In this document: positions 5,843 to 14,390 of the stretch, one piece after another
How positions within the stretch are numbered: position 1 is the first letter of the stretch
How the letters are laid out: each line of letters begins with the position of its first letter
Source of the DNA: Aurantibrevibacter litoralis
GTDB taxonomy: Bacteria > Bacteroidota > Bacteroidia > Flavobacteriales > Flavobacteriaceae
Length of the DNA stretch: 64,000 bases
Assembly (NCBI RefSeq): GCF_034651555.1
Contig: NZ_JAYEEQ010000005.1
Coordinates: forward strand, 1-64,000
Reading direction: 5' to 3'
Program-made: the position numbers and the translations under genes
Notes under the pieces: generated by a model
The model's input: only the letters and a program-made list of their open reading frames with translations
Databases searched by the model: none
Told to the model about the DNA's origin: nothing

Positions 5843-7178
5843 TTATAGTAAAAGCATCTTTGATTTTTTCATCTAATACACTGTTTGAAGATGTAGACAT
5901 ATTTCCAGTATTCGTTGGACCAGCACTCCAGCCAAAATTACTTTTAGGACCTAAGCCTACACCGAACCCTACATATTCTTTAGTTTGCATCAAATTGAAG
6001 TTCAATGAAAGGTTCTTTTTCAAAGGGATAGTGAAACTACCATTATTTTCACCACCTTCAAAATCACTTCTTTGAAGAGTTCCATCAAATGCATAGAAAA
6101 AATTAATACCTCCTTCAATATCAACCTTTCTGTTCGAACCACCTTGTGATATTTGAGGTCCCAAAGAAGTTCCAATACCGAAGTTAGGTGCATCAACAGA
6201 ATTTCCCATAAACAAAGATTTTGTTCCTGTATAGTCGCCAGAGGATTGAACACCGGATGCGCCGAACAGCTCAACATTACCCCCAGTATAGATTTCGATA
6301 CCGTCCGGAGCAACAAAATCTAGTGCATCAACTACTGTACTACCTGCTACACTTGCTAAATTTCTAGGTAAATTTTCAAATTCATTTTGAGCTCCTGCCA
6401 ACCCGTTTGATAGTCTTTGTGCATCTCTAACACTAATTTCCCCATCAGAAATATTTGCTCCTTGGCTTTGAGCTAATTGATCTTTTGCAGTACCCGCTCC
6501 AGTATAATAATCATATAAATCAGTGAACCATTGTTTTAATTCCGCCCCTTCAAGTTCAACCCCCATTCCCATTTTATTCTCCTGGAACGCATAGGTAGAA
6601 TTATAGGCATAGCTTTCTGCTAAAGGGTCCACCTGCCAGAACCTCCCTATCGACGGGTCGCTCATACGATATTTCCATTCGTGTGTATTCAGTCCAAGGT
6701 CCTCGGTAAATTCCTGTCCCTGATAGGTCATCAGATCGTTCTTTACGCCGTAGGATACGTTGTTATATCCTTTATGCTCCAATCCGAATGGATAGTAGTT
6801 CTGCTCCCTTCGTATCTCAGAGGCTGCATCGATGTTCCCGTCGTTGTTGTCGTCCGAATAGGTCAACCTCGTATTGCCCCAAATATCGGTATAGCGATAA
6901 ACATATTGCCAACCGTTTCCATCGGGTTCTATATACCCTTCCGGTTGTGATATCTGTTTCAAATCGCCGTTCTCATAGACGTAATTACCCGCATAGTCCG
7001 TGGTTGCCCCCGTGCTCACTGTTTTCCTCATTCTGGTGCCCGTTGCGTCGTAAATATACGAAATATTTTGTCCGGCTATGGTCACTTGGGTGGGCAAATT
7101 CAAGTGATTATAAGTAATATTGGTAATCCCCTTGTTGGCATCGGAAGTCATGTTGCTATTGGTGTCGTAATCCGTATC
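5835..7178 (-). pseudogene. RHS repeat protein, C-terminal fragment
   Basis: The frame is open from 7178 (after a stop at 7179-7181) to 5835. It begins mid-repeat with YDTNSNMTSDANKGITNITY, a YD/RHS repeat. The RHS-associated core follows, with YGVKNDLMTYQGQEF and RMSDPSIGRFWQVDPLAESY. After the core comes a ~230-residue glycine- and asparagine-rich C-terminal region, the usual place of the toxin tip, without a motif I recognise. Full RHS proteins exceed 1000 residues, so the N-terminal secretion region and most repeats are missing. The break lies only 6 bp from the end of the cytochrome c gene. An internal ATG at 7149-7151 could start a 438-residue product, but export would be lacking. Confidence 0.8.
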
Positions 7179-7186
7179 TCAAAAGC

Positions 7187-7663
7187 CTAAAAGGTTCTTA
7201 GGTATTCGGCTACTGCTCTGGCTTCCGCTTCGGTAAATTGAAAATTGAGCATTACAGCATTATTGTATTCCTTTAGCAGGGCCTTGGCTATGGGATCTTC
7301 CTTGATCATCCCATCGGGGTTTAGAATCATATTCATTACCCACTCCGGACTTCTACGATCAAAAACACCGGCCAAGGCTGGGCCTATCAATCGCTGATTC
7401 GCCATATGACAGGCCACGCAGGTTGTGCTGTATTTTTCTTGACCCTTGGCGGCCAGAGCAGCATCTATTTCTGCATCGAAGCTTACAGACTTTACAGGCC
7501 CTACACCTTTATTGTTCATGTCAATTGGGATTTCTATGGCTTCTGCCATTTCTACCTTAACTACCGGTTTAGGACGCTTCATTACAAATCCTTCTTTCTT
7601 TTCTTTCAAATTACAACTCAACAGAAACGTGCCGATTGCTAAAACGAGAATTCCTTTTTTCAT
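7187..7663 (-). CDS. c-type cytochrome lipoprotein
   Basis: A 158-residue exported monohaem cytochrome c. A lipobox ends at C17 (GTFLLSC), so the protein should be a lipoprotein of the cell envelope. The haem site is C82-V-A-C85-H86 (TTCVACHMANQ), followed by the RLIGPALAGVF segment usual in class I cytochromes; a distal methionine is likely in NAVMLNF. The ~55 residues between lipobox and haem domain are a linker rich in K, P and E. Related lipoprotein cytochromes often accompany nitrous oxide reductase genes in this phylum, but no such gene is visible here. It ends 6 bp from the truncated RHS frame, so the accessory DNA was inserted directly behind it. Confidence 0.85.
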   Translation of the reverse strand: MKKGILVLAIGTFLLSCNLKEKKEGFVMKRPKPVVKVEMAEAIEIPIDMNNKGVGPVKSVSFDAEIDAALAAKGQEKYSTTCVACHMANQRLIGPALAGVFDRRSPEWVMNMILNPDGMIKEDPIAKALLKEYNNAVMLNFQFTEAEARAVAEYLRTF

Positions 7664-7708
7664 TTTTAAATTGGTTTAGTCAGTATTAAAAAATCATATG
7701 AAGTAGCT

Positions 7709-8671
7709 TTAAAGTACTTCTTTTAAAAATTCGATTGCCCTTTGTTCGGTGTACGTACTATTTTGGGTTCCGTAAAAACCTACATGACCGCCATAATTGG
7801 GCATTTCTAGGTACAATTGGTCGCTCTTTTCAGAAATTCCTAACGGATAACATTCTTTTCCTAAAAAAGAATCGTTTTTCGCATTTATCAAAAGTACAGG
7901 AATCTTAATGGCACTTAAGAACTGCAAGCAACTGCATTTCTCGTAATACTCCAAGGCATTAGAAAACCCGTGCGCTTTACTGGTGTACACGTCATCAAAA
8001 TCCTTTAATGTCCTAATACTGCTTAAGGCATCTTTACTTATTTTATGAGGATAAAGGGTCTGTTTTAGGGTTAACTTTTCAACTAAATGTGTCTTAAATC
8101 GTCTGGCGTAAAGCCAATTCTTGGGTTTTAACAACTGTAACAGGGAGCTGTGTAAATGGCAGGGTACAGAAACTGCTACGGCTCCCGTTATTTCTTTCGG
8201 CAATTTTCGCCCTTCGCCCAAATACTTTAGAGCCAAATTACCCCCTAAACTAAAGCCTTTAATAACAATGTTGCTATAGGATTTGGTTTCCAAAATATAG
8301 TGAATCACAGCTTCCAAATCTTCTGTAGCTCCGGAATGATAGGATCTAAACAAGAGATTGGGCTCCCCACTGCACCCTCTAAAATTTACGGCGCAGGCAT
8401 CATAACCCATCTTATTGAATTGCTTGGCGCTTCCTGTAATATAAGGACGTTGGGCAGAACCCTCTAACCCATGAAGCAAAATAACCACTTTTGAAGTGAC
8501 TTCTTTGGCAAAACTCCAATCCAAATCTAGAAAATCGCCATCCGGCAAGGGTATGCGCTCTCGTTCTTGAAGCAGTCCGGTCACCTTTCGTAAAGTACCG
8601 GCATATATGGTAGCCCAATGACCGTTTCTAAATAGTAAAGGCGGATTATAGGCAGAGGTCACTAGTGGCAT
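7709..8671 (-). CDS. YheT-type alpha/beta hydrolase
   Basis: A 320-residue hydrolase of the YheT/ABHD1-3 group. The oxyanion region is LLHGLEGSAQRPY, then NFRGCSGEPN, and the nucleophile elbow is GFSLGGN with S141. An acid in NAKNDSFLG and a late histidine in GGHVGFYG complete the triad. The natural substrate of bacterial YheT is not settled; esters or lipids are assumed. The start at 8669-8671 was chosen because MPLVTSAYNPPLLFRNGHWA matches the normal N-terminus of the family. A very small open frame ends 5 bp upstream. The cytochrome c gene follows after 45 bp in the same direction. Confidence 0.88.
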   Translation of the reverse strand: MPLVTSAYNPPLLFRNGHWATIYAGTLRKVTGLLQERERIPLPDGDFLDLDWSFAKEVTSKVVILLHGLEGSAQRPYITGSAKQFNKMGYDACAVNFRGCSGEPNLLFRSYHSGATEDLEAVIHYILETKSYSNIVIKGFSLGGNLALKYLGEGRKLPKEITGAVAVSVPCHLHSSLLQLLKPKNWLYARRFKTHLVEKLTLKQTLYPHKISKDALSSIRTLKDFDDVYTSKAHGFSNALEYYEKCSCLQFLSAIKIPVLLINAKNDSFLGKECYPLGISEKSDQLYLEMPNYGGHVGFYGTQNSTYTEQRAIEFLKEVL

Positions 8672-8675
8672 TATT

Positions 8676-8780
8676 TCATAGATCCTTTAGCAATGAAAAT
8701 CCATAACCTGCCAAAATGGTAAAGGCGAGGAATCTTAAAAAGACAACAAAGACACTTCTATAAAAAATTTTAATGCGCAA
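8676..8780 (-). CDS. Possible 34-residue membrane peptide
   Basis: An open frame with a TTG start at 8778-8780 and a stop at 8676-8678, 5 bp before the YheT gene. It would encode a basic start (RIKIFYR) followed by one hydrophobic helix (SVFVVFLRFLAFTILAGYGF) and a short polar end. The composition fits a small membrane protein, and its placement directly in front of yheT suggests cotranscription. There is no ATG and no known family, so it may be chance in AT-rich DNA. Confidence 0.3.
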   Translation of the reverse strand: MRIKIFYRSVFVVFLRFLAFTILAGYGFSLLKDL

Positions 8781-8821
8781 TTTTATATTATTTATTGTAC
8801 GCTACTTTTGGAGAGGAAATC

Positions 8822-9793
8822 CTACTTAGGATAAATTTCCAATAATTGAAACTGTTTGGTCACAGCTTCCTTAAACTCAGATTTTAAGGAGGCCACCAAA
8901 GCCTCCACAGGAACTACATTGTTTATAATAGCCACCCCTTGGCCGGCAGACCAAATGGTTTTCCATGCCTTAGCTTCTGTATTTAATTCCTTTCCAAAAT
9001 CTATTTTTACCTCTTTTTTTAAATCATCGTCGGAAATTCCGGCAGCCTTAAGGCTTGCTCCAAGAAAATTGGCATGCACTCCTGAAATAGCTGCGGTATA
9101 AACAACATCGCTGGCACCGGCGTCTACAATCATTTTGCGGTACGCTTCAGGGGCATTGCTTTCGGATGTATTTATAAATCGAGTGCCCATATAGGCCATA
9201 TCGGCACCCATTTGCATGGCCGAGGCAATATCTCTACCGGTGCTGATGCAACCGGACAGGATAATGATTTTATCAAAAATTTGTTTTATTTCGGATACTA
9301 AAGGCATTGGATTAATGGTCCCCGCATGCCCCCCTGCCCCGGCGCTAACCAAAATAAGACCATCTACCCCCGCCGCTGCCGCTTTTTCGGCATGTCTTTT
9401 CTTAATAATATCGTGAAACACCAACCCTCCGTAACTGTGAATGGCGTTTACTACCTCGGATACAGCTCCCAAAGAAGTGATCACCAAAGGCACTTTATGC
9501 TTCACACAAATTTTAATGTCGGCCTCTAATCTTGGATTTGTAGGGTGCACGATAAGGTTAACCCCAAAAGGAGCAGGTTTTTTTCCTGTTTCTTGCTCAA
9601 AAATGTCTAAGGCTTCTTTAATTTCGATCAACCACTCTTCAAAGCCATCGCTAGAGCGCTGATTAAGTGCAGGAAAGGTGCCGACAATGCCATTTTTACA
9701 GCACTCAATAACCAACTTAGGGCCGGAAATGAGAAACATAGGGGCAGCAATAACAGGCAAGCTAAGGGCATTTATAAAATCGGGCTTACTCAT
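8822..9793 (-). CDS. Nitronate monooxygenase
   Basis: A 323-residue FMN-dependent TIM-barrel enzyme of the nitronate monooxygenase (2-nitropropane dioxygenase) family, which oxidises toxic nitronates such as propionate 3-nitronate. It starts LSLPVIAAPMFLISGPKLVI, the usual first strand with the AAPM motif. The phosphate-binding part is LVSAGAGGHAGTINPMPLV and IILSGCISTGRDIASAMQMGADMAYMGTRF, with the GADMAYMGTRF segment typical of the family. The length is normal. The gene stands alone, divergent from the thioesterase gene with 116 bp between, where a 10-bp ATGCATGCAT palindrome lies. Some members are enoyl reductases, but the LISGP start favours the monooxygenase. Confidence 0.9.
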   Translation of the reverse strand: MSKPDFINALSLPVIAAPMFLISGPKLVIECCKNGIVGTFPALNQRSSDGFEEWLIEIKEALDIFEQETGKKPAPFGVNLIVHPTNPRLEADIKICVKHKVPLVITSLGAVSEVVNAIHSYGGLVFHDIIKKRHAEKAAAAGVDGLILVSAGAGGHAGTINPMPLVSEIKQIFDKIIILSGCISTGRDIASAMQMGADMAYMGTRFINTSESNAPEAYRKMIVDAGASDVVYTAAISGVHANFLGASLKAAGISDDDLKKEVKIDFGKELNTEAKAWKTIWSAGQGVAIINNVVPVEALVASLKSEFKEAVTKQFQLLEIYPK

Positions 9794-9881
9794 TTGATGT
9801 ATTTTGAAGGACTTAAATATACTATAATTTAAAAGGATAACACTTACCTCTTTCCAAAACTAATTGTAATTTTGAAATTAG

Positions 9882-9894
9882 TATGCATGCATAA
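9882..9894. promoter_or_regulatory. ATGCATGCAT palindrome upstream of the thioesterase
   Basis: TATGCATGCATAA lies 16 bp before the thioesterase start codon. The same 13 bases occur at 44595-44607 in front of a TonB-dependent receptor. The shape resembles MarR-type operators, but no regulator gene is in the window. Confidence 0.4.
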
Positions 9895-9909
9895 CAAATA
9901 ATTTATTCT

Positions 9910-10386
9910 ATGTTTTTAAAAGAGTTCGAAATTCGGTGGAGTGATTTGGACGCCAACCGACATTTAGCCAATGCGTCTTACCTCAATTTTATGGCGCATA
10001 CGCGAATGGATTTTTTACATTCGCTAGGCATGAATTTGCAGATCTTAGCCGATATGCAAATTAGCCCCGTGGTATTTCATGAACATATTTACTATTTTAA
10101 GGAGGCTTTTCCGGGAAAGCCCTTAACCGTTTCCCTAGAGATTTTAGGGTTAAGTGCCGATGGGATGTTTTTTGAATTTCTGCACAATTTCTACGACAGT
10201 AATGGGCGTAATTTGGCACACTGTGAAATGATGGGCGCTTGGATAAACACCAACACAAGAACATTATCTCCACTTCCTGAACCCTTGTTAACGAAGTTCC
10301 AAAGCCAAGAAAAAGCTACCTCCTTTAAAGTGCTAACCAAAGCAGACACCCGAAAATTTTTTAAGAGACCTATAGACTTGGTTTAG
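9910..10386 (+). CDS. Acyl-CoA thioesterase (4HBT hotdog family)
   Basis: A 158-residue single hotdog-domain protein. The N-terminus FEIRWSDLDANRHLANASYL is the 4-hydroxybenzoyl-CoA thioesterase signature, with the catalytic acid in the W-S-D-L-D region and the N-R-H-L-A-N turn. The rest is the usual strand pattern with HEHIYYFKEAFPG and GAWINTNTRTL. It probably hydrolyses acyl-CoA in the cytoplasm; the chain-length preference cannot be read. Its last 17 bp overlap the end of the convergent EamA gene. A 10-bp palindrome in its short upstream region hints at specific repression. Confidence 0.85.
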   Translation: MFLKEFEIRWSDLDANRHLANASYLNFMAHTRMDFLHSLGMNLQILADMQISPVVFHEHIYYFKEAFPGKPLTVSLEILGLSADGMFFEFLHNFYDSNGRNLAHCEMMGAWINTNTRTLSPLPEPLLTKFQSQEKATSFKVLTKADTRKFFKRPIDLV

Positions 10387-11263
10387 GTCTTTTGCTGGCC
10401 AAATAAATGCCGGTTAAAACCAAAATTGTGGCCACTATTTTTAGGGTGGTCAGCGAATCTTTTCCGGTAAATACGGCAAACAGTATCCCTATAAGAGGCT
10501 GCAGATACACAAAAGCACTTACCGTAGAGGCTTTTAGCTGGGTAAGGGCAAAAACATTGAACAAATACGTCAAAAACGTGGTTCCCACCACCACAAATAG
10601 TATAGAACCAACAATATCTATAGGTATTTTGGACCACATTATGGCTTCTACCTGAGCATAAGCCACGGGAAAGGTAAGGAGAACTCCTAGTGTAAAAAGC
10701 CATTTCAGCACCGTAAAAGGATGGTACTTTTCAATCATCTTTTTTATCAAAATAAGATACGTGCCGTAACAAATTGAATTTACAATAAACAGAAGGTTTC
10801 CCAACGGAATATTTGGCGCATCTTGCCGAACCTCCGCGCCAAACACAATAAGGGTTACTGCGCCTATAAATCCTATAAGAATACCAGTAGCTTTTTGCAA
10901 GGTGATTTTCTCCTTTATCAACAATGCCGATAGCACGATCACCATGATGGGCGTTGTAGTTACCAAAACCGAACTGTTTATGGGAGTTGATAGTGAAAGC
11001 CCTTTAAAAAATGCCAACATATTTACGCAAGCTCCTAAAGTGGCGCATACCGCTAGGCGACCCCAATCTTTTTTGACTATTTTTTCCTTCGGAACAAAAA
11101 AAGACAGTAGCCAAAAAAGGACAGCAGCGCCAAGAACCCGTAAAAATATAAAGCCGTAAGGTTCTACATAAAAGGGCATAACCCCTTTGGCTATGGTATG
11201 GTTTAAGCCGTAAATGGTAGTGGCTCCTATGGCTGCCAAAATGGCGAGGGTTCGTTTACTCAC
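10370..11263 (-). CDS. EamA family (drug/metabolite) transporter
   Basis: A 297-residue inner-membrane protein with ten predicted helices in two EamA repeats. The first starts LAILAAIGATTIYGLNHTIA and the second around NLLFIVNSICYGTYLILIKK. The usual glycine and proline pattern is present, including a YLQPLIGILFAVFTGKDSLT segment near the end. It ends in a short basic tail (SKRPKPSL). The substrate is unknown; the family exports metabolites or amino acids. Its start overlaps the stop of the ArsC-like gene by 4 bp (ATGA), so both form an operon with coupled translation. Its 3' end overlaps the convergent thioesterase gene by 17 bp. Confidence 0.9.
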   Translation of the reverse strand: MSKRTLAILAAIGATTIYGLNHTIAKGVMPFYVEPYGFIFLRVLGAAVLFWLLSFFVPKEKIVKKDWGRLAVCATLGACVNMLAFFKGLSLSTPINSSVLVTTTPIMVIVLSALLIKEKITLQKATGILIGFIGAVTLIVFGAEVRQDAPNIPLGNLLFIVNSICYGTYLILIKKMIEKYHPFTVLKWLFTLGVLLTFPVAYAQVEAIMWSKIPIDIVGSILFVVVGTTFLTYLFNVFALTQLKASTVSAFVYLQPLIGILFAVFTGKDSLTTLKIVATILVLTGIYLASKRPKPSL

Positions 11264-11616
11264 CGATGCAATGCTTCTTTGGCTTTCGTTACTTCTTTCT
11301 GGCTGTTACCTATAAAAATAGCATCTGCTACTACGATTATTGGTCTTTTTAAAAAAGTATAATGCCCTAGAATTAAGTCCTTATAATCATTTTCAGAAAG
11401 GGTTTTCTCTTTTAAATTTTGCTGGGTATACAAACGTGCTCTTTTACTAAAGAGGGCCGCATAGCTTCCTACTATTTTTTTGAGTTCTTCTAATTGGGAG
11501 GCTGTTATGGGGCTTTCCTTTACATCTTGCAGCACAATCCCTTCTAATGGCTCTAGTGCCTTAAGCACTTTTTGACAAGTAACGCAGGTGCTTAAATAAA
11601 ATATTTTTTTTGTCAT
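11260..11616 (-). CDS. ArsC/Spx-like thioredoxin-fold protein
   Basis: A 118-residue protein of the ArsC/Spx/YffB thioredoxin-like family. The N-terminus IFYLSTCVTCQKVLKALEPL has the C11-x-x-C14 pair; ArsC itself needs the first cysteine and Spx uses both. The later ILGHYTFLKRPIIVV carries the family's cis-proline segment (FLKRPI). An arsenate reductase role is possible but unproven, and there are no other ars genes nearby. It is the first gene of a two-gene operon with the EamA transporter. Confidence 0.82.
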   Translation of the reverse strand: MTKKIFYLSTCVTCQKVLKALEPLEGIVLQDVKESPITASQLEELKKIVGSYAALFSKRARLYTQQNLKEKTLSENDYKDLILGHYTFLKRPIIVVADAIFIGNSQKEVTKAKEALHR

Positions 11617-11962
11617 GTGTTTTCAAATTTTATGGTTTGCTGAAAAATGAAGAAACTTAAAATGTATACGCTTTTCATATGCCAATAATGGGCAAAGAGT
11701 CCATGGTGGGGATTACTCACTTATCAAAAAAATTTAAGTACAAAGAAACCCATTTCTTTGGAAATTCCCTAGATATACCGCTAGCAATACGGCTAAAATA
11801 TTAGGGAGTACTGTGCGTTCGCTCATAAAATACACAATAACACTAAAAAATAGCGTCCTTACAGAAAATTGGCGTTAGAAAGTCCTTTTGTAACAATCGT
11901 AAGGGCAGTATTCTTTTTATTTTAAAATTCATTACTTTTAACCCAATCAAAAAAGAAAACTT
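11617..11962. other. Intergenic region between divergent genes
   Basis: 346 bp separate the ArsC-like gene from the membrane protein at 11963. A TACTTTTA stretch about 20 bp before the latter could be a weak -7 element. No hairpin, repeat or conserved reading frame stands out. Confidence 0.4.
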
Positions 11963-12403
11963 ATGTATCAAACTATACAAGTGCTACATTCTTATTTGGC
12001 CTATGTGGTATTGGCTGTATTGTTTTTGGCCGTTGCCAATGCTATTATTGGCCTTGCCGGCAAAAAAATATTTACTTTAGAAAAAGACTTTCGCATTAGT
12101 CTTTTTGCGTTGATTCTTTCTCATATTCAATTATTGGTAGGCCTTCTGCTTTATTTTATTTCTGCCAACGGGTTTCAGGCCATACAAACCTTAAGTATGG
12201 GTGGCCTTAATGCTGCGGCGCGCTTGCTTGCAGTAGAACATCCGTTTATTAATATAATTGCGGTTGTACTTATCACTATAGGTTGGTCTCGGCACAAAAA
12301 ATTTATGGAAGGAGATAAAAAATTTAAGAGTATTGCGCTATTCTACGGGTTGGGTTTGGTGCTTATTCTTAGCCGTATTCCTTGGGGGGCTTGGTTAAAT
12401 TAA
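11963..12403 (+). CDS. Four-helix membrane protein of unknown function
   Basis: A 146-residue protein with four hydrophobic helices: about residues 11-31 (YLAYVVLAVLFLAVANAIIG), 45-65, 95-107 and 121-140. Histidines lie in or near three of them (H9 in VLHSYLAY, H54 in LSHIQLL, H92 in VEHPFINI), with H110 in a loop. This layout recalls small haem-binding membrane proteins, but the function is not established. The protein is typical of flavobacteria and is often annotated only as hypothetical. It stands alone. The next gene follows after 105 bp in the same direction. Confidence 0.7.
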   Translation: MYQTIQVLHSYLAYVVLAVLFLAVANAIIGLAGKKIFTLEKDFRISLFALILSHIQLLVGLLLYFISANGFQAIQTLSMGGLNAAARLLAVEHPFINIIAVVLITIGWSRHKKFMEGDKKFKSIALFYGLGLVLILSRIPWGAWLN

Positions 12404-12508
12404 TTTTATTAACCATTCTAAAATAAGAATAATCTTATTAAGACGGTTTTTTGAGACACTGCGCCATCATTGAATTACACAAGTAAAACTTCAATCAAAA
12501 CTATATCA

Positions 12509-13102
12509 ATGAAAAACATTTTTGTTATTGCTTTATCCTTAATACTGCTGCCCTTAACGGCTCAGGAAAAAGAACTTTTTAACGGTAAAGATTTAAGTGG
12601 GTGGACGGTTTACGGTACAGAGAAATGGTATGTAGAAAACGGCCTATTGGTATCCGAAAGCGGTCCTGATGCGGAATATGGTTACTTGGCAACCGATGAA
12701 CATTACCAAGATTTTGATCTGTTTTTAGAGTTTAAACAAGAAGCCAACGGCAATAGTGGCGTATTTATACGCTCTACGGTAGAGGATACCAAGGTAAGTG
12801 GTTGGCAGGTAGAAGTGGCTCCTAAAGGCATGCATACCGGTGGCGTGTACGAATCTTACGGTCGTGGATGGCTCATAAAACCAGAATCTGAAAAGGAAAA
12901 TGCGTTAAAGGAAGGTGAGTGGAACCAAATGAAGATTCGGGTTAACGGCAACCAACTTACTTCTTGGCTAAATGGTACCGAAATGGTGACGATCACCGAT
13001 GAAAAAATTGGAGCCGGTGTGGGAGCCATTGCCTTGCAAATACACGATGGTGGAGGCATTAAAGTAAAGTGGCGAAATATTAAAATTATACAGCCGCAGT
13101 AG
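12509..13102 (+). CDS. Secreted DUF1080 protein (3-keto-disaccharide hydrolase fold)
   Basis: A 197-residue exported protein. The start at 12509 was chosen over an upstream ATG at 12470 because it opens a signal peptide (MKNIFVIALSLILLPLTAQE). The mature part begins with ELFNGKDLSGWTVYG, the signature of the concanavalin-like DUF1080 domain, now called 3-keto-disaccharide hydrolase. Further conserved pieces are EFKQEANGNSGVFIRS, GWQVEV and EWNQMKIRVNGNQLTSWLNG. It may act on 3-keto sugars in the periplasm, or only bind carbohydrate. It ends 5 bp from the convergent nuclease gene. Confidence 0.87.
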   Translation: MKNIFVIALSLILLPLTAQEKELFNGKDLSGWTVYGTEKWYVENGLLVSESGPDAEYGYLATDEHYQDFDLFLEFKQEANGNSGVFIRSTVEDTKVSGWQVEVAPKGMHTGGVYESYGRGWLIKPESEKENALKEGEWNQMKIRVNGNQLTSWLNGTEMVTITDEKIGAGVGAIALQIHDGGGIKVKWRNIKIIQPQ

Positions 13103-13107
13103 CGAGA

Positions 13108-14148
13108 TTAATTTCTTTTTTTAATCACGTATAAATAGACCGGAAAATGGTCGCTATAGCCGCCCACATAGGTGCCGCCGGCATAGGTGCGCAACGGATA
13201 TCCTTTGTACTGCCCTTTAGGGTCTATTAAATATGAGGGGTTATATATTCCTGCTTTCCAAAAGGAATACGTGGTTCTATCGGGATTTATAAAATTTGAG
13301 GTGAAAAATAGCTGATCAAAAAGATTCCATTTATCTCTATAGGCTAAGGAGCCAATTCCTTTTTTATGCATGGCTTCCATGGGATTAAACAAATCCTTTT
13401 CAGTAAGCTGCTTTGAATTTCCTTTTGTTTTTAGGATTTTTTTAAAACTATCGTCCGTTGGGTCATCATTAAAATCACCCATTGAAATGATTTTTGCGGA
13501 AGGTTCAATTTTTTTGATAGAATCAATTATTTTTTTGTTCAGTCTCGCTGCGGCAAGGCGATTGGGCTTACTCCTAATTTCTCCACCGCTGCGGGAAGGC
13601 CAGTGGTTTACTATAAAATACAGCAGCTCATCATCGAGTAAACCGCCTACCACCAGCTGGTCTCGCGTATGTTTTTGTTCCTCATCTATATTGATTAACA
13701 GCAGCCCGTGTTTCTGAAAAGTAATGGGTATAAAGGCTGCCCTTTTATAGATTAAAGCCACATCTATACCTCTAAGATCAGGGGAATCAAAATGGACAAT
13801 ACCGTAATCGCTGTTTTGCAAATACGGGTGTTGTACTACATCGTCTAGCACTTTTCTATTTTCAACTTCACAAACCCCGATAATGTCCGGAGCTGTTTTG
13901 GTAATATCCGAACCTATTTCCGAAAGTACCTGAGCAATATGTGTTACTTTTTTCTTATACCTTTCTAACGTCCACCGATCCTTTCCTTCAGGGGTGCGAT
14001 CCTCATCAAAAATTAAGGTGTCGCGTACGGTATCAAATAAATTCTCGACATTGTAAAATGCAATCGTACGAATTTGGAAGGTGTCAGACAGCTGTCCATG
14101 TGTCCAAAGCGGCAAAACATAACACAAAATAAGACATAAATATTTCAT
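13108..14148 (-). CDS. Secreted endonuclease/exonuclease/phosphatase-family protein
   Basis: A 346-residue protein with a signal peptide (MKYLCLILCYVLPLWTHGQ). The metal-dependent EEP fold is shown by FYNVENLFDT, IIGVCEVENRKVL (catalytic E), VNHWPSRSGG, ISMGDFNDDP (D and N) and the terminal YSDHFPVYLYV (D-H). Such secreted enzymes of flavobacteria are usually nucleases. The gene is divergent from a TonB receptor followed by a DUF5689/lamin-tail lipoprotein. This set recurs in the phylum and suggests degradation and uptake of extracellular nucleic acid. A -7 element TATTTTTG lies 22 bp upstream of the start. Confidence 0.87.
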   Translation of the reverse strand: MKYLCLILCYVLPLWTHGQLSDTFQIRTIAFYNVENLFDTVRDTLIFDEDRTPEGKDRWTLERYKKKVTHIAQVLSEIGSDITKTAPDIIGVCEVENRKVLDDVVQHPYLQNSDYGIVHFDSPDLRGIDVALIYKRAAFIPITFQKHGLLLINIDEEQKHTRDQLVVGGLLDDELLYFIVNHWPSRSGGEIRSKPNRLAAARLNKKIIDSIKKIEPSAKIISMGDFNDDPTDDSFKKILKTKGNSKQLTEKDLFNPMEAMHKKGIGSLAYRDKWNLFDQLFFTSNFINPDRTTYSFWKAGIYNPSYLIDPKGQYKGYPLRTYAGGTYVGGYSDHFPVYLYVIKKRN

Positions 14149-14169
14149 TATAAGAACTTTATCTAATTA

Positions 14170-14177
14170 CAAAAATA
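14170..14177 (-). promoter_or_regulatory. -7 element of the nuclease gene
   Basis: TATTTTTG on the minus strand matches TAnnTTTG, 22 bp upstream of the start at 14148. No clear -33 TTG is seen. Confidence 0.5.
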
Positions 14178-14390
14178 AGCGCTATCGCCCTATATGCTTT
14201 ATATTTATTCATTTCATAGGGTGGAAGCGGTTCTCATGGTTAAAATAATTCCTTCTATGAGGGCATCATATATATTTTTATTAACACGGTTTTATTTACA
14301 ATTTTTAACGTGCTTATTTCAATAATACAGATATTTCTTCACACAAAAAAGAATATTTTTTATATTGTAATACAATAACGGATTATTATT

